From Bacteroidota bacterium (GTDB lineage Bacteria; Bacteroidota; Bacteroidia; Flavobacteriales; Weeksellaceae): a DNA stretch of 64,000 nt. Each line of letters opens with the position of its first letter. Positions within the stretch are counted from its first letter, which is position 1. The notes beneath the pieces were generated by a model. That model was not told where the DNA came from. It did no database searches and saw nothing but the letters and a program-made list of their open reading frames with translations. The position numbers were made by a program, and so were the translations under genes. The stretch spans positions 1-64,000 of the forward strand of contig JAFAGO010000042.1 in assembly GCA_023422635.1 (NCBI GenBank), read 5' to 3'. This document shows, one piece after another, positions 9,813 through 17,317 of the stretch.

Positions 9813-10853
9813 ATGAGAATTGAAAATGAAATTAAATTAGGGTTTAAGGATGTAATGTTCCGCCCGAAACGTTCCACATTAAAATCCCGTTCTCAGGTGG
9901 AATTGGAAAGAGAATTTACCTTTAGAAACTCTGGAAAAAAATGGAGCGGTATCCCAATTATTGCAGCCAATATGGATACGGTAGGCACGTTTGAAATGGC
10001 AGTAGCTTTAGCAGAAGAGAAAATTTTAACGGCCGTACACAAGCATTATTCCGTTGACGAATGGTCAACCTTTTTAAACGCCCAACCCGATAGGATTTAC
10101 GAATATATTGCGCTAAGTACAGGATCCGGAAAATCGGATGCAGCAAAAATCGCTGAAATTATCCGCTTGCATCCTAAAATTCAGTTTTTATGTATTGATG
10201 TTGCTAATGGATATTCTGAACATTTCGTGGATTTCGTAAAAAATGCTCGAGAACAATTTCCAGATAAAACCATCATTGCAGGAAATGTTGTTACTGGCGA
10301 AATGGTGGAAGAGCTTATTCTTGCTGGTGCTGATATTATAAAAGTGGGAATTGGTCCAGGTTCCGTTTGTACAACACGCGTAAAAACCGGAGTGGGATAC
10401 CCGCAACTTTCCGCAATTATCGAATGTGCCGATGCAGCACATGGTTTGGGCGGCCACATTATTGGAGATGGCGGTTGCAAAGTTCCTGGCGATGTAGCGA
10501 AAGCATTTGGTGGCGGAGCCGATTTTGTAATGTTGGGCGGAATGCTCGCCGGACACGACGAAAGCGGTGGCGAAATGCTTGAAGAAAACGGAAAGAAATT
10601 TAAAAAATTCTACGGAATGAGTTCTAAAACCGCAATGGATAAACATTCAGGAGGTGTTGCCGAATATCGTGCTTCAGAAGGTAAAACCGTGAAAGTACTG
10701 TATAAAGGTGCCGTTTCCGAAACTGTGAAAGATATTTTAGGAGGCGTACGTTCCACCTGTACTTATGTTGGAGCATCACAGTTAAAAGAACTTTCTAAGC
10801 GAACTACGTTTATTAGAGTTCAAGAACAGGAAAACCAAATTTTTAATGATTAA
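9813..10853 (+). CDS. guaC: GMP reductase
   Basis: GMP reductase converts GMP to IMP with NADPH and releases ammonia (purine interconversion). The 346-residue length matches GuaC of enteric bacteria and is shorter than IMP dehydrogenase, and no CBS domains are present. Diagnostic segments are FRPKRSTLKSRSQVELEREF, IIAANMDTVGTF, IDVANGYSEHF and the catalytic-cysteine loop KVGIGPGSVCTTRVKTGVGY. From memory the similarity to the E. coli protein is striking. A GNAT gene follows after 3 bp. Confidence 0.93.
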   Translation: MRIENEIKLGFKDVMFRPKRSTLKSRSQVELEREFTFRNSGKKWSGIPIIAANMDTVGTFEMAVALAEEKILTAVHKHYSVDEWSTFLNAQPDRIYEYIALSTGSGKSDAAKIAEIIRLHPKIQFLCIDVANGYSEHFVDFVKNAREQFPDKTIIAGNVVTGEMVEELILAGADIIKVGIGPGSVCTTRVKTGVGYPQLSAIIECADAAHGLGGHIIGDGGCKVPGDVAKAFGGGADFVMLGGMLAGHDESGGEMLEENGKKFKKFYGMSSKTAMDKHSGGVAEYRASEGKTVKVLYKGAVSETVKDILGGVRSTCTYVGASQLKELSKRTTFIRVQEQENQIFND

Positions 10854-10856
10854 AAG

Positions 10857-11306
10857 ATGACAACAACGATTAAAAGAACAGATTCTTCCGATCCGGATTT
10901 TGTAGATTTAGTAAAGGAACTCGATTTCTATTTGGCTTTAAAAGATGGTGAAGAACACTCGTATTACGCTCAGTTCAATAAAATTGCAGAACTTCCTTAC
11001 TGTGTTGTACTTTATCGGAATGAAAAACCTGCAGGTTGCGGCGCAATTAAAAAATATGACGCTGAAACTGCAGAAGTAAAAAGAATGTTTGTAAAGCAAG
11101 ATTTTCGTGGAAGCGGACTCGGCTCACAAATTCTTAAAAGTGTAGAAGATTGGGCAAAAGAATTGGGTTATAAATACACCATTTTGGAAACGGGAAAGCG
11201 CCAAACTGAAGCGGTTAATCTTTATAAAAACACATATGAGACCATTCCTAATTATGGACAATATGAGGGAATTGAAGATAGCATCTGCTTTAAAAAATTA
11301 CTTTGA
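10857..11306 (+). CDS. GNAT family N-acetyltransferase
   Basis: The 149-residue protein has the GNAT core: strand ETAEVKRMFV, then the acetyl-CoA pyrophosphate loop VKQDFRGSGLGSQIL (R/Q-x-x-G-x-G/A type), then EDWAKELGYKYTILETG and an NLYKNTYETIPNYGQYEG C-terminal segment typical of small-molecule GNATs. The acceptor substrate is unknown. It starts 3 bp after guaC, so it is probably co-transcribed with it. Confidence 0.82.
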   Translation: MTTTIKRTDSSDPDFVDLVKELDFYLALKDGEEHSYYAQFNKIAELPYCVVLYRNEKPAGCGAIKKYDAETAEVKRMFVKQDFRGSGLGSQILKSVEDWAKELGYKYTILETGKRQTEAVNLYKNTYETIPNYGQYEGIEDSICFKKLL

Positions 11307-11329
11307 TGCAGTTTTTGAAGCAGTAAAAA

Positions 11330-11917
11330 TTAATTGTTTGAAATAGAATGTAGAACGCTGTGCAATTTTTGTGCAGCGTTTTTTACCTCTGCTTGCCAAT
11401 CTTCTACTGCATTTCCATCGGCACCATCAGAAATATATTTCAAGCAAACAAAAGGAATTTCTTCCCGTTTGGCAATCCAAGAAATTGCAAAAGCTTCCAT
11501 ATCAATTACATTGTATTCCGAGTTTCTATGTTCGGTTTCGAATTGATCACCTGAACCACAAATACCTTCTTCTAAACTATTGATTTTCAAAGAATAATCT
11601 AAAATAATGCCTTCATCACAAAAAGGAGTCTGAAACTTTTGAAATCCAAGTGCAGCAACATCCATATCCCTTTGAATAAATTGCGTACAACACACCACTT
11701 CTCCCCTATTAAATGTTGTGCTGCCAGCGGTTCCCAAATTGATAATGCAATCTGGACGGTATTTTTGAATAGCTTTCATAACGTTGTAAACAGCATTTAC
11801 CTTTCCGACACCGACAAAAGCAGTGTTCCAACCTTTAAAAAAATTGCTCGCTTCAGATTCTAATGCAAAAACCAAAAGCGGATTTTCAAAAGATTTAGCG
11901 TGGATATCTATATTCAT
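11330..11917 (-). CDS. MTA/SAH nucleosidase-like phosphorylase-family protein
   Basis: This 195-residue member of the nucleoside phosphorylase superfamily shows LLVFALESEA at the N-terminus, NLGTAGSTT, GSGDQFE, and the substrate-binding DMEAFAISWIAKREEIPF followed by KYISDGAD. These match the order seen in 5'-methylthioadenosine/S-adenosylhomocysteine nucleosidase (DMEGAA...ISD). It is about 35 residues shorter than typical Pfs/MTAN, so the exact substrate is uncertain; a purine nucleosidase role is the safest reading. It lies 73 bp downstream of fabG on the same strand. Confidence 0.75.
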   Translation of the reverse strand: MNIDIHAKSFENPLLVFALESEASNFFKGWNTAFVGVGKVNAVYNVMKAIQKYRPDCIINLGTAGSTTFNRGEVVCCTQFIQRDMDVAALGFQKFQTPFCDEGIILDYSLKINSLEEGICGSGDQFETEHRNSEYNVIDMEAFAISWIAKREEIPFVCLKYISDGADGNAVEDWQAEVKNAAQKLHSVLHSISNN

Positions 11918-11990
11918 AATTTTAATCTAAAGAAAGACTTTTGTATATCGCAACAAAAGTCTTGTATTTAATTGATTTCTAGCGTTTAAA

Positions 11991-12734
11991 CTAAGTAAGC
12001 ATTCCGCCATCAACATTCAAAACCTGACCTGTAATATATGAAGCGTTATTACTTGCTAAGAAAACACAAGCATTCGCAACATCTTCCGGCTGACCTCCAC
12101 GTTTCAATGGAATTCCATCTCTCCATCCTTGAACGGTTTTTTCGTCCAAAGCTGCAGTCATTTCAGTTTCAATGAACCCAGGAGCAATGGCGTTGCAACG
12201 GATGTTTCTTGAACCCAATTCTAAAGCAACAGATTTGGTAAATCCGATTACACCCGCTTTAGATGCCGCATAATTCGCTTGTCCGGCATTTCCTTTAACA
12301 CCAACAACGGAGGTCATGTTGATAATTGAGCCAGCTTTTGCTTTCATCATCGTTTTAGTAACCGCTTTTGTCATGTTAAAAACGGAATCCAAATTCACTT
12401 TAATTACGGTATCAAAATCCTCTTTCGACATTCTTAAAAGAAGGTTGTCGCGGGTAATTCCAGCGTTATTCACCAAAATATCCACCGTTCCAAATTCGGC
12501 GATTACAGCATCTACAAGCTCTTGCGCAGCTTCAAAATCCGAAGCATCCGATTGATATCCTTTAACCTTTGTTATCTTGGAAAGATCTTCTTCCAATGCT
12601 TGGGCTTTTTCTACAGAACCAGCGTAGGTAAAAGCGATTTGTGCGCCTTCTTTAGCAAAAACTTCCGCAATACCCTTTCCTATTCCTCTAGTTGCACCCG
12701 TAATGATGGCTACTTTTCCTTCGAGTTGTTTCAT
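11991..12734 (-). CDS. fabG: 3-oxoacyl-[acyl-carrier-protein] reductase FabG
   Basis: The 247-residue short-chain dehydrogenase reduces 3-oxoacyl-ACP with NADPH in fatty-acid elongation. Seen: the cofactor loop TGATRGIGKGIA (about 13-24), NNAG (about 87-90), and the Ser-Tyr-Lys triad in NMTSVVGVKG and GQANYAASKAG. It also has the FabG-typical end FLASNNASYITGQVLNVDGG. It starts 10 bp after the DUF308 gene and ends a leftward cluster that begins at 16655. Confidence 0.92.
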   Translation of the reverse strand: MKQLEGKVAIITGATRGIGKGIAEVFAKEGAQIAFTYAGSVEKAQALEEDLSKITKVKGYQSDASDFEAAQELVDAVIAEFGTVDILVNNAGITRDNLLLRMSKEDFDTVIKVNLDSVFNMTKAVTKTMMKAKAGSIINMTSVVGVKGNAGQANYAASKAGVIGFTKSVALELGSRNIRCNAIAPGFIETEMTAALDEKTVQGWRDGIPLKRGGQPEDVANACVFLASNNASYITGQVLNVDGGMLT

Positions 12735-12744
12735 TATAAAATCT

Positions 12745-13380
12745 TTATTTGTTTTTTAATTCTTCATTATATTCGTCTTCCAATGCTTTAATACGCGCTT
12801 TCCATTCTTCTGAAATTTTGGGATTATCTTTAAACTTTCGAAGTTGAAACGAAAGAACAACAGCTGAAATTCCAGAAAATACAAAAGCCATTCCCGTCAT
12901 TATCACAATGGAAAAGCCTGCAAATATAGGATTAACTAAAATTAAAAAGGCAAAAACAACACTAACGATGCTACTTAATAATAAAAATAGCCAATTTGAA
13001 TTTTTGAATTTCTTCATATCCAAAGCAAAACCAATCCCTTGAAACGCTCTAAAAAGTATTGAAAATCCCACAAATATTGGTAATGTTTGCGACGCAATAA
13101 CTGGACTATAAATTAAGATACACCCGATCACCAAATCTATAATTGCACCTACCAAATACCATCCCCAACCCTCTAAATTGCTTTGATTTTGAAGCGCGAA
13201 AAAAACTTCCATCACACCAAGAATGAAAAACCAAATACTGAATAAAGTAACCAAAGAAAAGTAAGTTTCTACTGGTACAGAGAACATATATAAACCTAAA
13301 ACGATTAGCAAAATTCCGATTAACAAAGGCACATACCAATGTTTTACGGTGTTCCTAAATTGTTGAAAAAAAGTACTCAT
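12745..13380 (-). CDS. HdeD/DUF308-like membrane protein
   Basis: The 211-residue protein has about six hydrophobic segments arranged as short hairpins (residues about 17-35, 40-60, 72-92, 97-112, 126-145, 150-172). A charged cytoplasmic tail follows, ending EEWKARIKALEDEYNEELK. The repeated LLIGILLIVLGLYMF-like hairpins fit the DUF308/HdeD family, linked to acid-stress tolerance in E. coli but of unknown role here. It lies 12 bp after rsmI and 10 bp before fabG. Confidence 0.75.
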   Translation of the reverse strand: MSTFFQQFRNTVKHWYVPLLIGILLIVLGLYMFSVPVETYFSLVTLFSIWFFILGVMEVFFALQNQSNLEGWGWYLVGAIIDLVIGCILIYSPVIASQTLPIFVGFSILFRAFQGIGFALDMKKFKNSNWLFLLLSSIVSVVFAFLILVNPIFAGFSIVIMTGMAFVFSGISAVVLSFQLRKFKDNPKISEEWKARIKALEDEYNEELKNK

Positions 13381-13392
13381 ATCATTTGTTTT

Positions 13393-14067
13393 TTAAATTG
13401 TATTGTTCACAATCAACACGATTTCTCCTTTTAAAGTTTTGCTTTTGGAAAAATCAATTAACTCGTTGATGGTTCCACGTTTGGTTTCTTCGAATTTTTT
13501 GGAAATTTCACGACTCAAACTCACTTTGGTTTCCTCGCCGAAAAATTCCTTAATCTGTTCCAAAGTGGTGTTTATTTTATGTGGACTTTCGTAGAGTACG
13601 ATTGTTTTTTTCTCTTCTGCCAGCTGTTTCAACTTGGTTTGTCTCCCTTTTTTTTGCGGAAGAAATCCAGCAAAATAAAAATCGTGATTCGGCAATCCGG
13701 AAACCACAAGTGCTGGCACAAAAGCAGTTGCACCAGGCAAACAAATCATTTCAATATCGTTGTCAGCTCCCGCTTTTGCAAGCAAATAACCCGGATCAGA
13801 AATTCCTGGAGTTCCCGCATCGGTGATAATCGCAATGTTATGACCATTTTTAAGATCGTCCATCACTTTTTCTGTGGCATGATGTTCATTATGCAAATGA
13901 TAGGATTTCAGAGGTTTTGAGATGTCGTAATGTTTTAATAAAATCCCGGAAGTTCGGGTATCTTCACAAAGAATATAATCAACCTCATTCAAAACTTTTA
14001 CTGCTCTGAAGGTCATGTCTTCCAAATTTCCAACCGGAGTTGGTACAAAATATAAGGTTCCGCTCAT
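13393..14067 (-). CDS. rsmI: 16S rRNA (cytidine(1402)-2'-O)-methyltransferase RsmI
   Basis: RsmI uses S-adenosylmethionine to 2'-O-methylate C1402 in the ribosomal P-site. The 224-residue protein has the tetrapyrrole-methylase fold and RsmI hallmarks: LYFVPTPVGNLEDMTFRAV at the N-terminus, EDTRTSGILLKHY, ITDAGTPGISDPGYLL, and CLPGATAFVPALVVSGL. It is slightly short compared with proteobacterial RsmI (about 285) because it lacks the C-terminal extra domain, a common state in Bacteroidota. Confidence 0.93.
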   Translation of the reverse strand: MSGTLYFVPTPVGNLEDMTFRAVKVLNEVDYILCEDTRTSGILLKHYDISKPLKSYHLHNEHHATEKVMDDLKNGHNIAIITDAGTPGISDPGYLLAKAGADNDIEMICLPGATAFVPALVVSGLPNHDFYFAGFLPQKKGRQTKLKQLAEEKKTIVLYESPHKINTTLEQIKEFFGEETKVSLSREISKKFEETKRGTINELIDFSKSKTLKGEIVLIVNNTI

Positions 14068-14118
14068 TGTATTGAAATCTTCATCGATTGAAATGCCCGA
14101 TAAGATCTTTAATTAGTA

Positions 14119-15495
14119 TCACATTTTTTCAAAAAAATCTTTCGTAAAAGTTTCCAAACTCGGATCTCGTGCACCCATCAGCAATACTACTGAAGAGGTT
14201 CCAAAGTGTGGTTTTACGGCTTCCAAAAAATCTTCACGATGTTCTACAAAGTAGGCCTTTTTTCCTTTTTGCTGAATATCTTCAACCAAATCGTTGGCAG
14301 AAATATCTTTCACTGCCGTTCCGCCAGCGTAGAAAATTTCACTCATCCAGATTTCATCCTGTGGACGCAAAACTTTTGAAATTTCTTCTACAAAATCAGT
14401 CCGCAAAAAACGCGTTGGTCCATAACCATGGGGCTGAAACCATGCGATAACCTTATCGGCCAAAGGTTGACACGCTTTTATTGAAGCCGCACACTTCGCA
14501 GGATTATGCGCATAATCGTCGATAACCCAAATTCCGTTTTTCTCTCCCAAAATTTGCTGTCTGCGGTAAATTCCTTCATAATGGGAAAGACTTTCCGCAC
14601 AAGTTTTTAAGTCAACTCCAATTTGATGCGCAACGGCCACTGCTGCAGCTGCATTTTCAGCATTGTATTCCCCAATGGCGTTCATGGTAAATTCTTGCTG
14701 TTTGAGTACAAATTTCTGTTGAAACCCATTCTGAACAAAATTGGTAACATTATATCCAGCTTTTTCCGTTTCAAAACCAAAATCTTGGTGAGGGTTTTCA
14801 GACAACTTTTTCGATAACGTATTCGACTGATTTACAATAAATAAACCCTTTGTATTGTTTTTAAAAACCGTAAAAAGGTGTAGTAATTCTTCAATCTCCT
14901 GATGGTCTTTATCAATGTTCAACAGTAATCCGATTTCTGGCTCATACTGAACGATTGAACCATCACTTTCGTCAGCCTCAATAATCAGCCATTCTCCTTT
15001 TCCTACTGCCGCATTACCAATTTTTCCTTGCTTAATAATACTTGTTAACCCAGCTCCGGAAATAATGCTTGGCGATAATCCCGCATCGTTCAGAATTTGA
15101 TAAAGCATTGCCGAAGTGGTTGATTTTCCAGACGTTCCACCAACCGCAACCGTTTTTTTACTTTTCGCAATTAACGCAAGAAGTTCGCTCCTTTTCATGA
15201 TAGAAATTCCCAATTCCCTACTTTTCTGAACTTCAAAAACGGTATCTTCAATTGCCGTGGAAACCACCACCAAATCGGTTTCTTTGGTTATTCCACTTCC
15301 ATCTTGCAGAAAACAATCGATGCCTTCGGCCTCTAATTGTTCTTTTGTTTTATTGTATTCGTTAGGATGAAAATAGCGATCGCTTCCGGATACATTTTTC
15401 CCAATTCCTTTCAGGTATTGTGCAACAGCACTCATTCCGACTCCTGCCACGCCAATAAAAAAGACATTTTGGAAATCTTCAATTTTTTGAATCAT
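14119..15495 (-). CDS. MurC-like Mur ligase
   Basis: The 458-residue protein has the three Mur ligase domains: an N-terminal Rossmann region (NVFFIGVAGVGMSAVAQYL), an ATPase core, and a C-terminal domain with DDYAHNPAKCAASI. It resembles UDP-N-acetylmuramate-alanine ligase more than Mpl, judging by GVGMS and EADESDGSI. The P-loop reads GGTSGKSTTSAM where MurC normally has GTHGKTTT, so it could be a MurC paralog with a different role. It sits 51 bp upstream of rsmI and 35 bp downstream of an acidic protein gene. Confidence 0.75.
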   Translation of the reverse strand: MIQKIEDFQNVFFIGVAGVGMSAVAQYLKGIGKNVSGSDRYFHPNEYNKTKEQLEAEGIDCFLQDGSGITKETDLVVVSTAIEDTVFEVQKSRELGISIMKRSELLALIAKSKKTVAVGGTSGKSTTSAMLYQILNDAGLSPSIISGAGLTSIIKQGKIGNAAVGKGEWLIIEADESDGSIVQYEPEIGLLLNIDKDHQEIEELLHLFTVFKNNTKGLFIVNQSNTLSKKLSENPHQDFGFETEKAGYNVTNFVQNGFQQKFVLKQQEFTMNAIGEYNAENAAAAVAVAHQIGVDLKTCAESLSHYEGIYRRQQILGEKNGIWVIDDYAHNPAKCAASIKACQPLADKVIAWFQPHGYGPTRFLRTDFVEEISKVLRPQDEIWMSEIFYAGGTAVKDISANDLVEDIQQKGKKAYFVEHREDFLEAVKPHFGTSSVVLLMGARDPSLETFTKDFFEKM

Positions 15496-15530
15496 ATTTT
15501 ACGTATTAGCTGCAGTTCTTCTGCAACAAT

Positions 15531-16655
15531 TTATAAAAACTTATTTTCGACCAAACTCCAAAGACGTTGCGCATATTCATCAACCTTTTCCCAATTTTTA
15601 TCGTAGTAAAGATCACTCAAATACTCTTTCGCTTCATCCAAAGTTTTAAAACCATTTAAGGTTCTGATAGTCTCGTTAAGTTCGGCTTGACTGCCAGAAA
15701 ACAGTGTTTTTGTGAAAGCCAAACGATCATTTAAATCTAATTTAAACTCCGGTTTTCGCTTCTCTGCTTCCATATAATCAGTTGGAACATTTGTTTTTAA
15801 AAGACTCGGTTCCTCGGCTGGCAAATCTTGCTTTTTTGCTGGTGCTTCACTATTTTCGAAAGAATCATCATCAAATAAACTTTGTACAGAATTTAATCCT
15901 TTTATATGTGCTAAACGGAATTTCTTCGCATTTTCGCGATGTTCTTCTTGAATAGAAATTAATTTCTCTTCTGGAATATCTTCTGTTTCGTTAGCAATCT
16001 GAATTTCAATTTCTTCATATTCATCAGAAATGATTTCTTGTTGATGAACCTCTTCTAAATGTATTCTTTTTTCTTCCAGCTCCTCAAAAGCTTTTTCTTT
16101 TTCTTCAATTGCGTTAAGATATTCATCTTCCTTGGCATCATTTAGAATAAGTGGATCCTCAGTTTCGGGCAAATCTGCGATTTCTGTTTGAAGTTCATTT
16201 TCCGAAAAAATTGGTGTTTCAATTGGATGCTCTTCTACTTGTTGTTCTTCTTGAAAAGCAAATGTAACTTCTGGCTGAACTTCCTCTGCAATCTCAATAG
16301 TTTCAAAATGTTCGATGCTTTCAGAATCGTCTAAATCATCTTTGTGAATTTCATTGAGTTCATTCGTAAAAAGAACCTCTTCTTCTACATGTTGAACTTC
16401 AGAAACTTGCAACGGCTCTTGTTCTCCAGAAACACTTTCAATAACTTGATTATCAGTAATTAAACTTAATTCATTACTTTCAAAATAATTCTCATTTTTC
16501 TCTAAAACTTTCAGAAAAGATACACGCTCGGAAAGTTCTTCGATAAGATCTTTCTTCATTAAAAATTCATCAGCGGAATTTATTTTCGATAAAGTATCTA
16601 AGATATTTTTTGCTTCGAAAAAAATTTTTTCTTTTAAATCTTCCAGGTTTTGCAT
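15531..16655 (-). CDS. Acidic, Glu-rich protein of unknown function
   Basis: I place the start at the ATG at 16655 (beginning MQNLEDLKEKIF), because an upstream extension to 16736 would run into tdk. From this start the protein is 374 residues. The central ~200 residues are dominated by Glu, Asp, Gln and Ile with repeats such as EEVQPEVTFAFQEEQQVEEH, and are probably disordered. The folded-looking part is C-terminal (about the last 90 residues: LNDRLAFTKTLFSGSQAELN, then a helical segment ending LWSLVENKFL). Similar tails occur in uncharacterised Flavobacteriia proteins. It is the first gene of the leftward cluster. Confidence 0.8.
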   Translation of the reverse strand: MQNLEDLKEKIFFEAKNILDTLSKINSADEFLMKKDLIEELSERVSFLKVLEKNENYFESNELSLITDNQVIESVSGEQEPLQVSEVQHVEEEVLFTNELNEIHKDDLDDSESIEHFETIEIAEEVQPEVTFAFQEEQQVEEHPIETPIFSENELQTEIADLPETEDPLILNDAKEDEYLNAIEEKEKAFEELEEKRIHLEEVHQQEIISDEYEEIEIQIANETEDIPEEKLISIQEEHRENAKKFRLAHIKGLNSVQSLFDDDSFENSEAPAKKQDLPAEEPSLLKTNVPTDYMEAEKRKPEFKLDLNDRLAFTKTLFSGSQAELNETIRTLNGFKTLDEAKEYLSDLYYDKNWEKVDEYAQRLWSLVENKFL

Positions 16656-16679
16656 AGGATTTTTAAGCCAATTTTTGCT

Positions 16680-16687
16680 TACTTTTG
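16680..16687 (+). promoter_or_regulatory. -7 box candidate for tdk
   Basis: TACTTTTG matches TAnnTTTG and ends 30 nt before the tdk ATG at 16718, in the short gap between two divergent genes. No TTG is seen at the preferred distance upstream. Confidence 0.35.
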
Positions 16688-16717
16688 AGGTTACATTATT
16701 ACGTGCTAAGTTAAAAA

Positions 16718-17317
16718 ATGTTTTTAGAAAATACAATTAATCATTCCAAACAGAGCGGATGGATGGAAGTCATCTGTGGATCAATGTTTTCGGGGAAAAC
16801 CGAAGAGCTCATTCGTCGATTGAGAAGAGCAGAAATGGCAGGGCAAAACGTAGAAATTTTTAAACCAAAAATTGATATTCGGTACTCCGAAGACGATGTG
16901 GTGTCGCACAACAATAATTCGATTCGAAGTACAGCAGTGGAAAGTCCCTCGGAAATTTTATTGCTTGGTTCGGCTTGTGATGTTGTTGCAATTGATGAAG
17001 CACAATTTTTTGACGACAGCATCGTTGATGTGTCTAACCAACTAGCAAACAACGGAATACGCGTAGTTATCGCAGGATTGGATATGGATTTTATGGGCCG
17101 CCCTTTTGGACCGATGCCCGCATTGATGGCCACCGCAGAATATGTTACGAAAGTGCATGCTATTTGCAGGAAAACAGGGAATTTAGCCAATTATTCTATG
17201 CGAACTAAAGGAAATAGAGATTTGGTACAGCTTGGTGAAACCGATAGTTACGAAGCCGTAAGCAGAAGAGTTTTTGTAGATGACGTGCTAAAGAAAAACG
17301 AGGAAATACAAAAATGA
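16718..17317 (+). CDS. tdk: Thymidine kinase (type II)
   Basis: Tdk phosphorylates thymidine to dTMP (pyrimidine salvage). The 199-residue protein has the P-loop ICGSMFSGKTEELIRRL, the catalytic VVAIDEAQFF, and the substrate lasso region DMDFMGRPFGPM. The usual structural zinc site (four Cys/His) looks degraded: the first pair reads CRKTGN instead of CxxC, and the C-terminal pair is replaced in YEAVSRRVF. The stop overlaps the start of murF-alr (ATGA), indicating translational coupling. Confidence 0.92.
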   Translation: MFLENTINHSKQSGWMEVICGSMFSGKTEELIRRLRRAEMAGQNVEIFKPKIDIRYSEDDVVSHNNNSIRSTAVESPSEILLLGSACDVVAIDEAQFFDDSIVDVSNQLANNGIRVVIAGLDMDFMGRPFGPMPALMATAEYVTKVHAICRKTGNLANYSMRTKGNRDLVQLGETDSYEAVSRRVFVDDVLKKNEEIQK

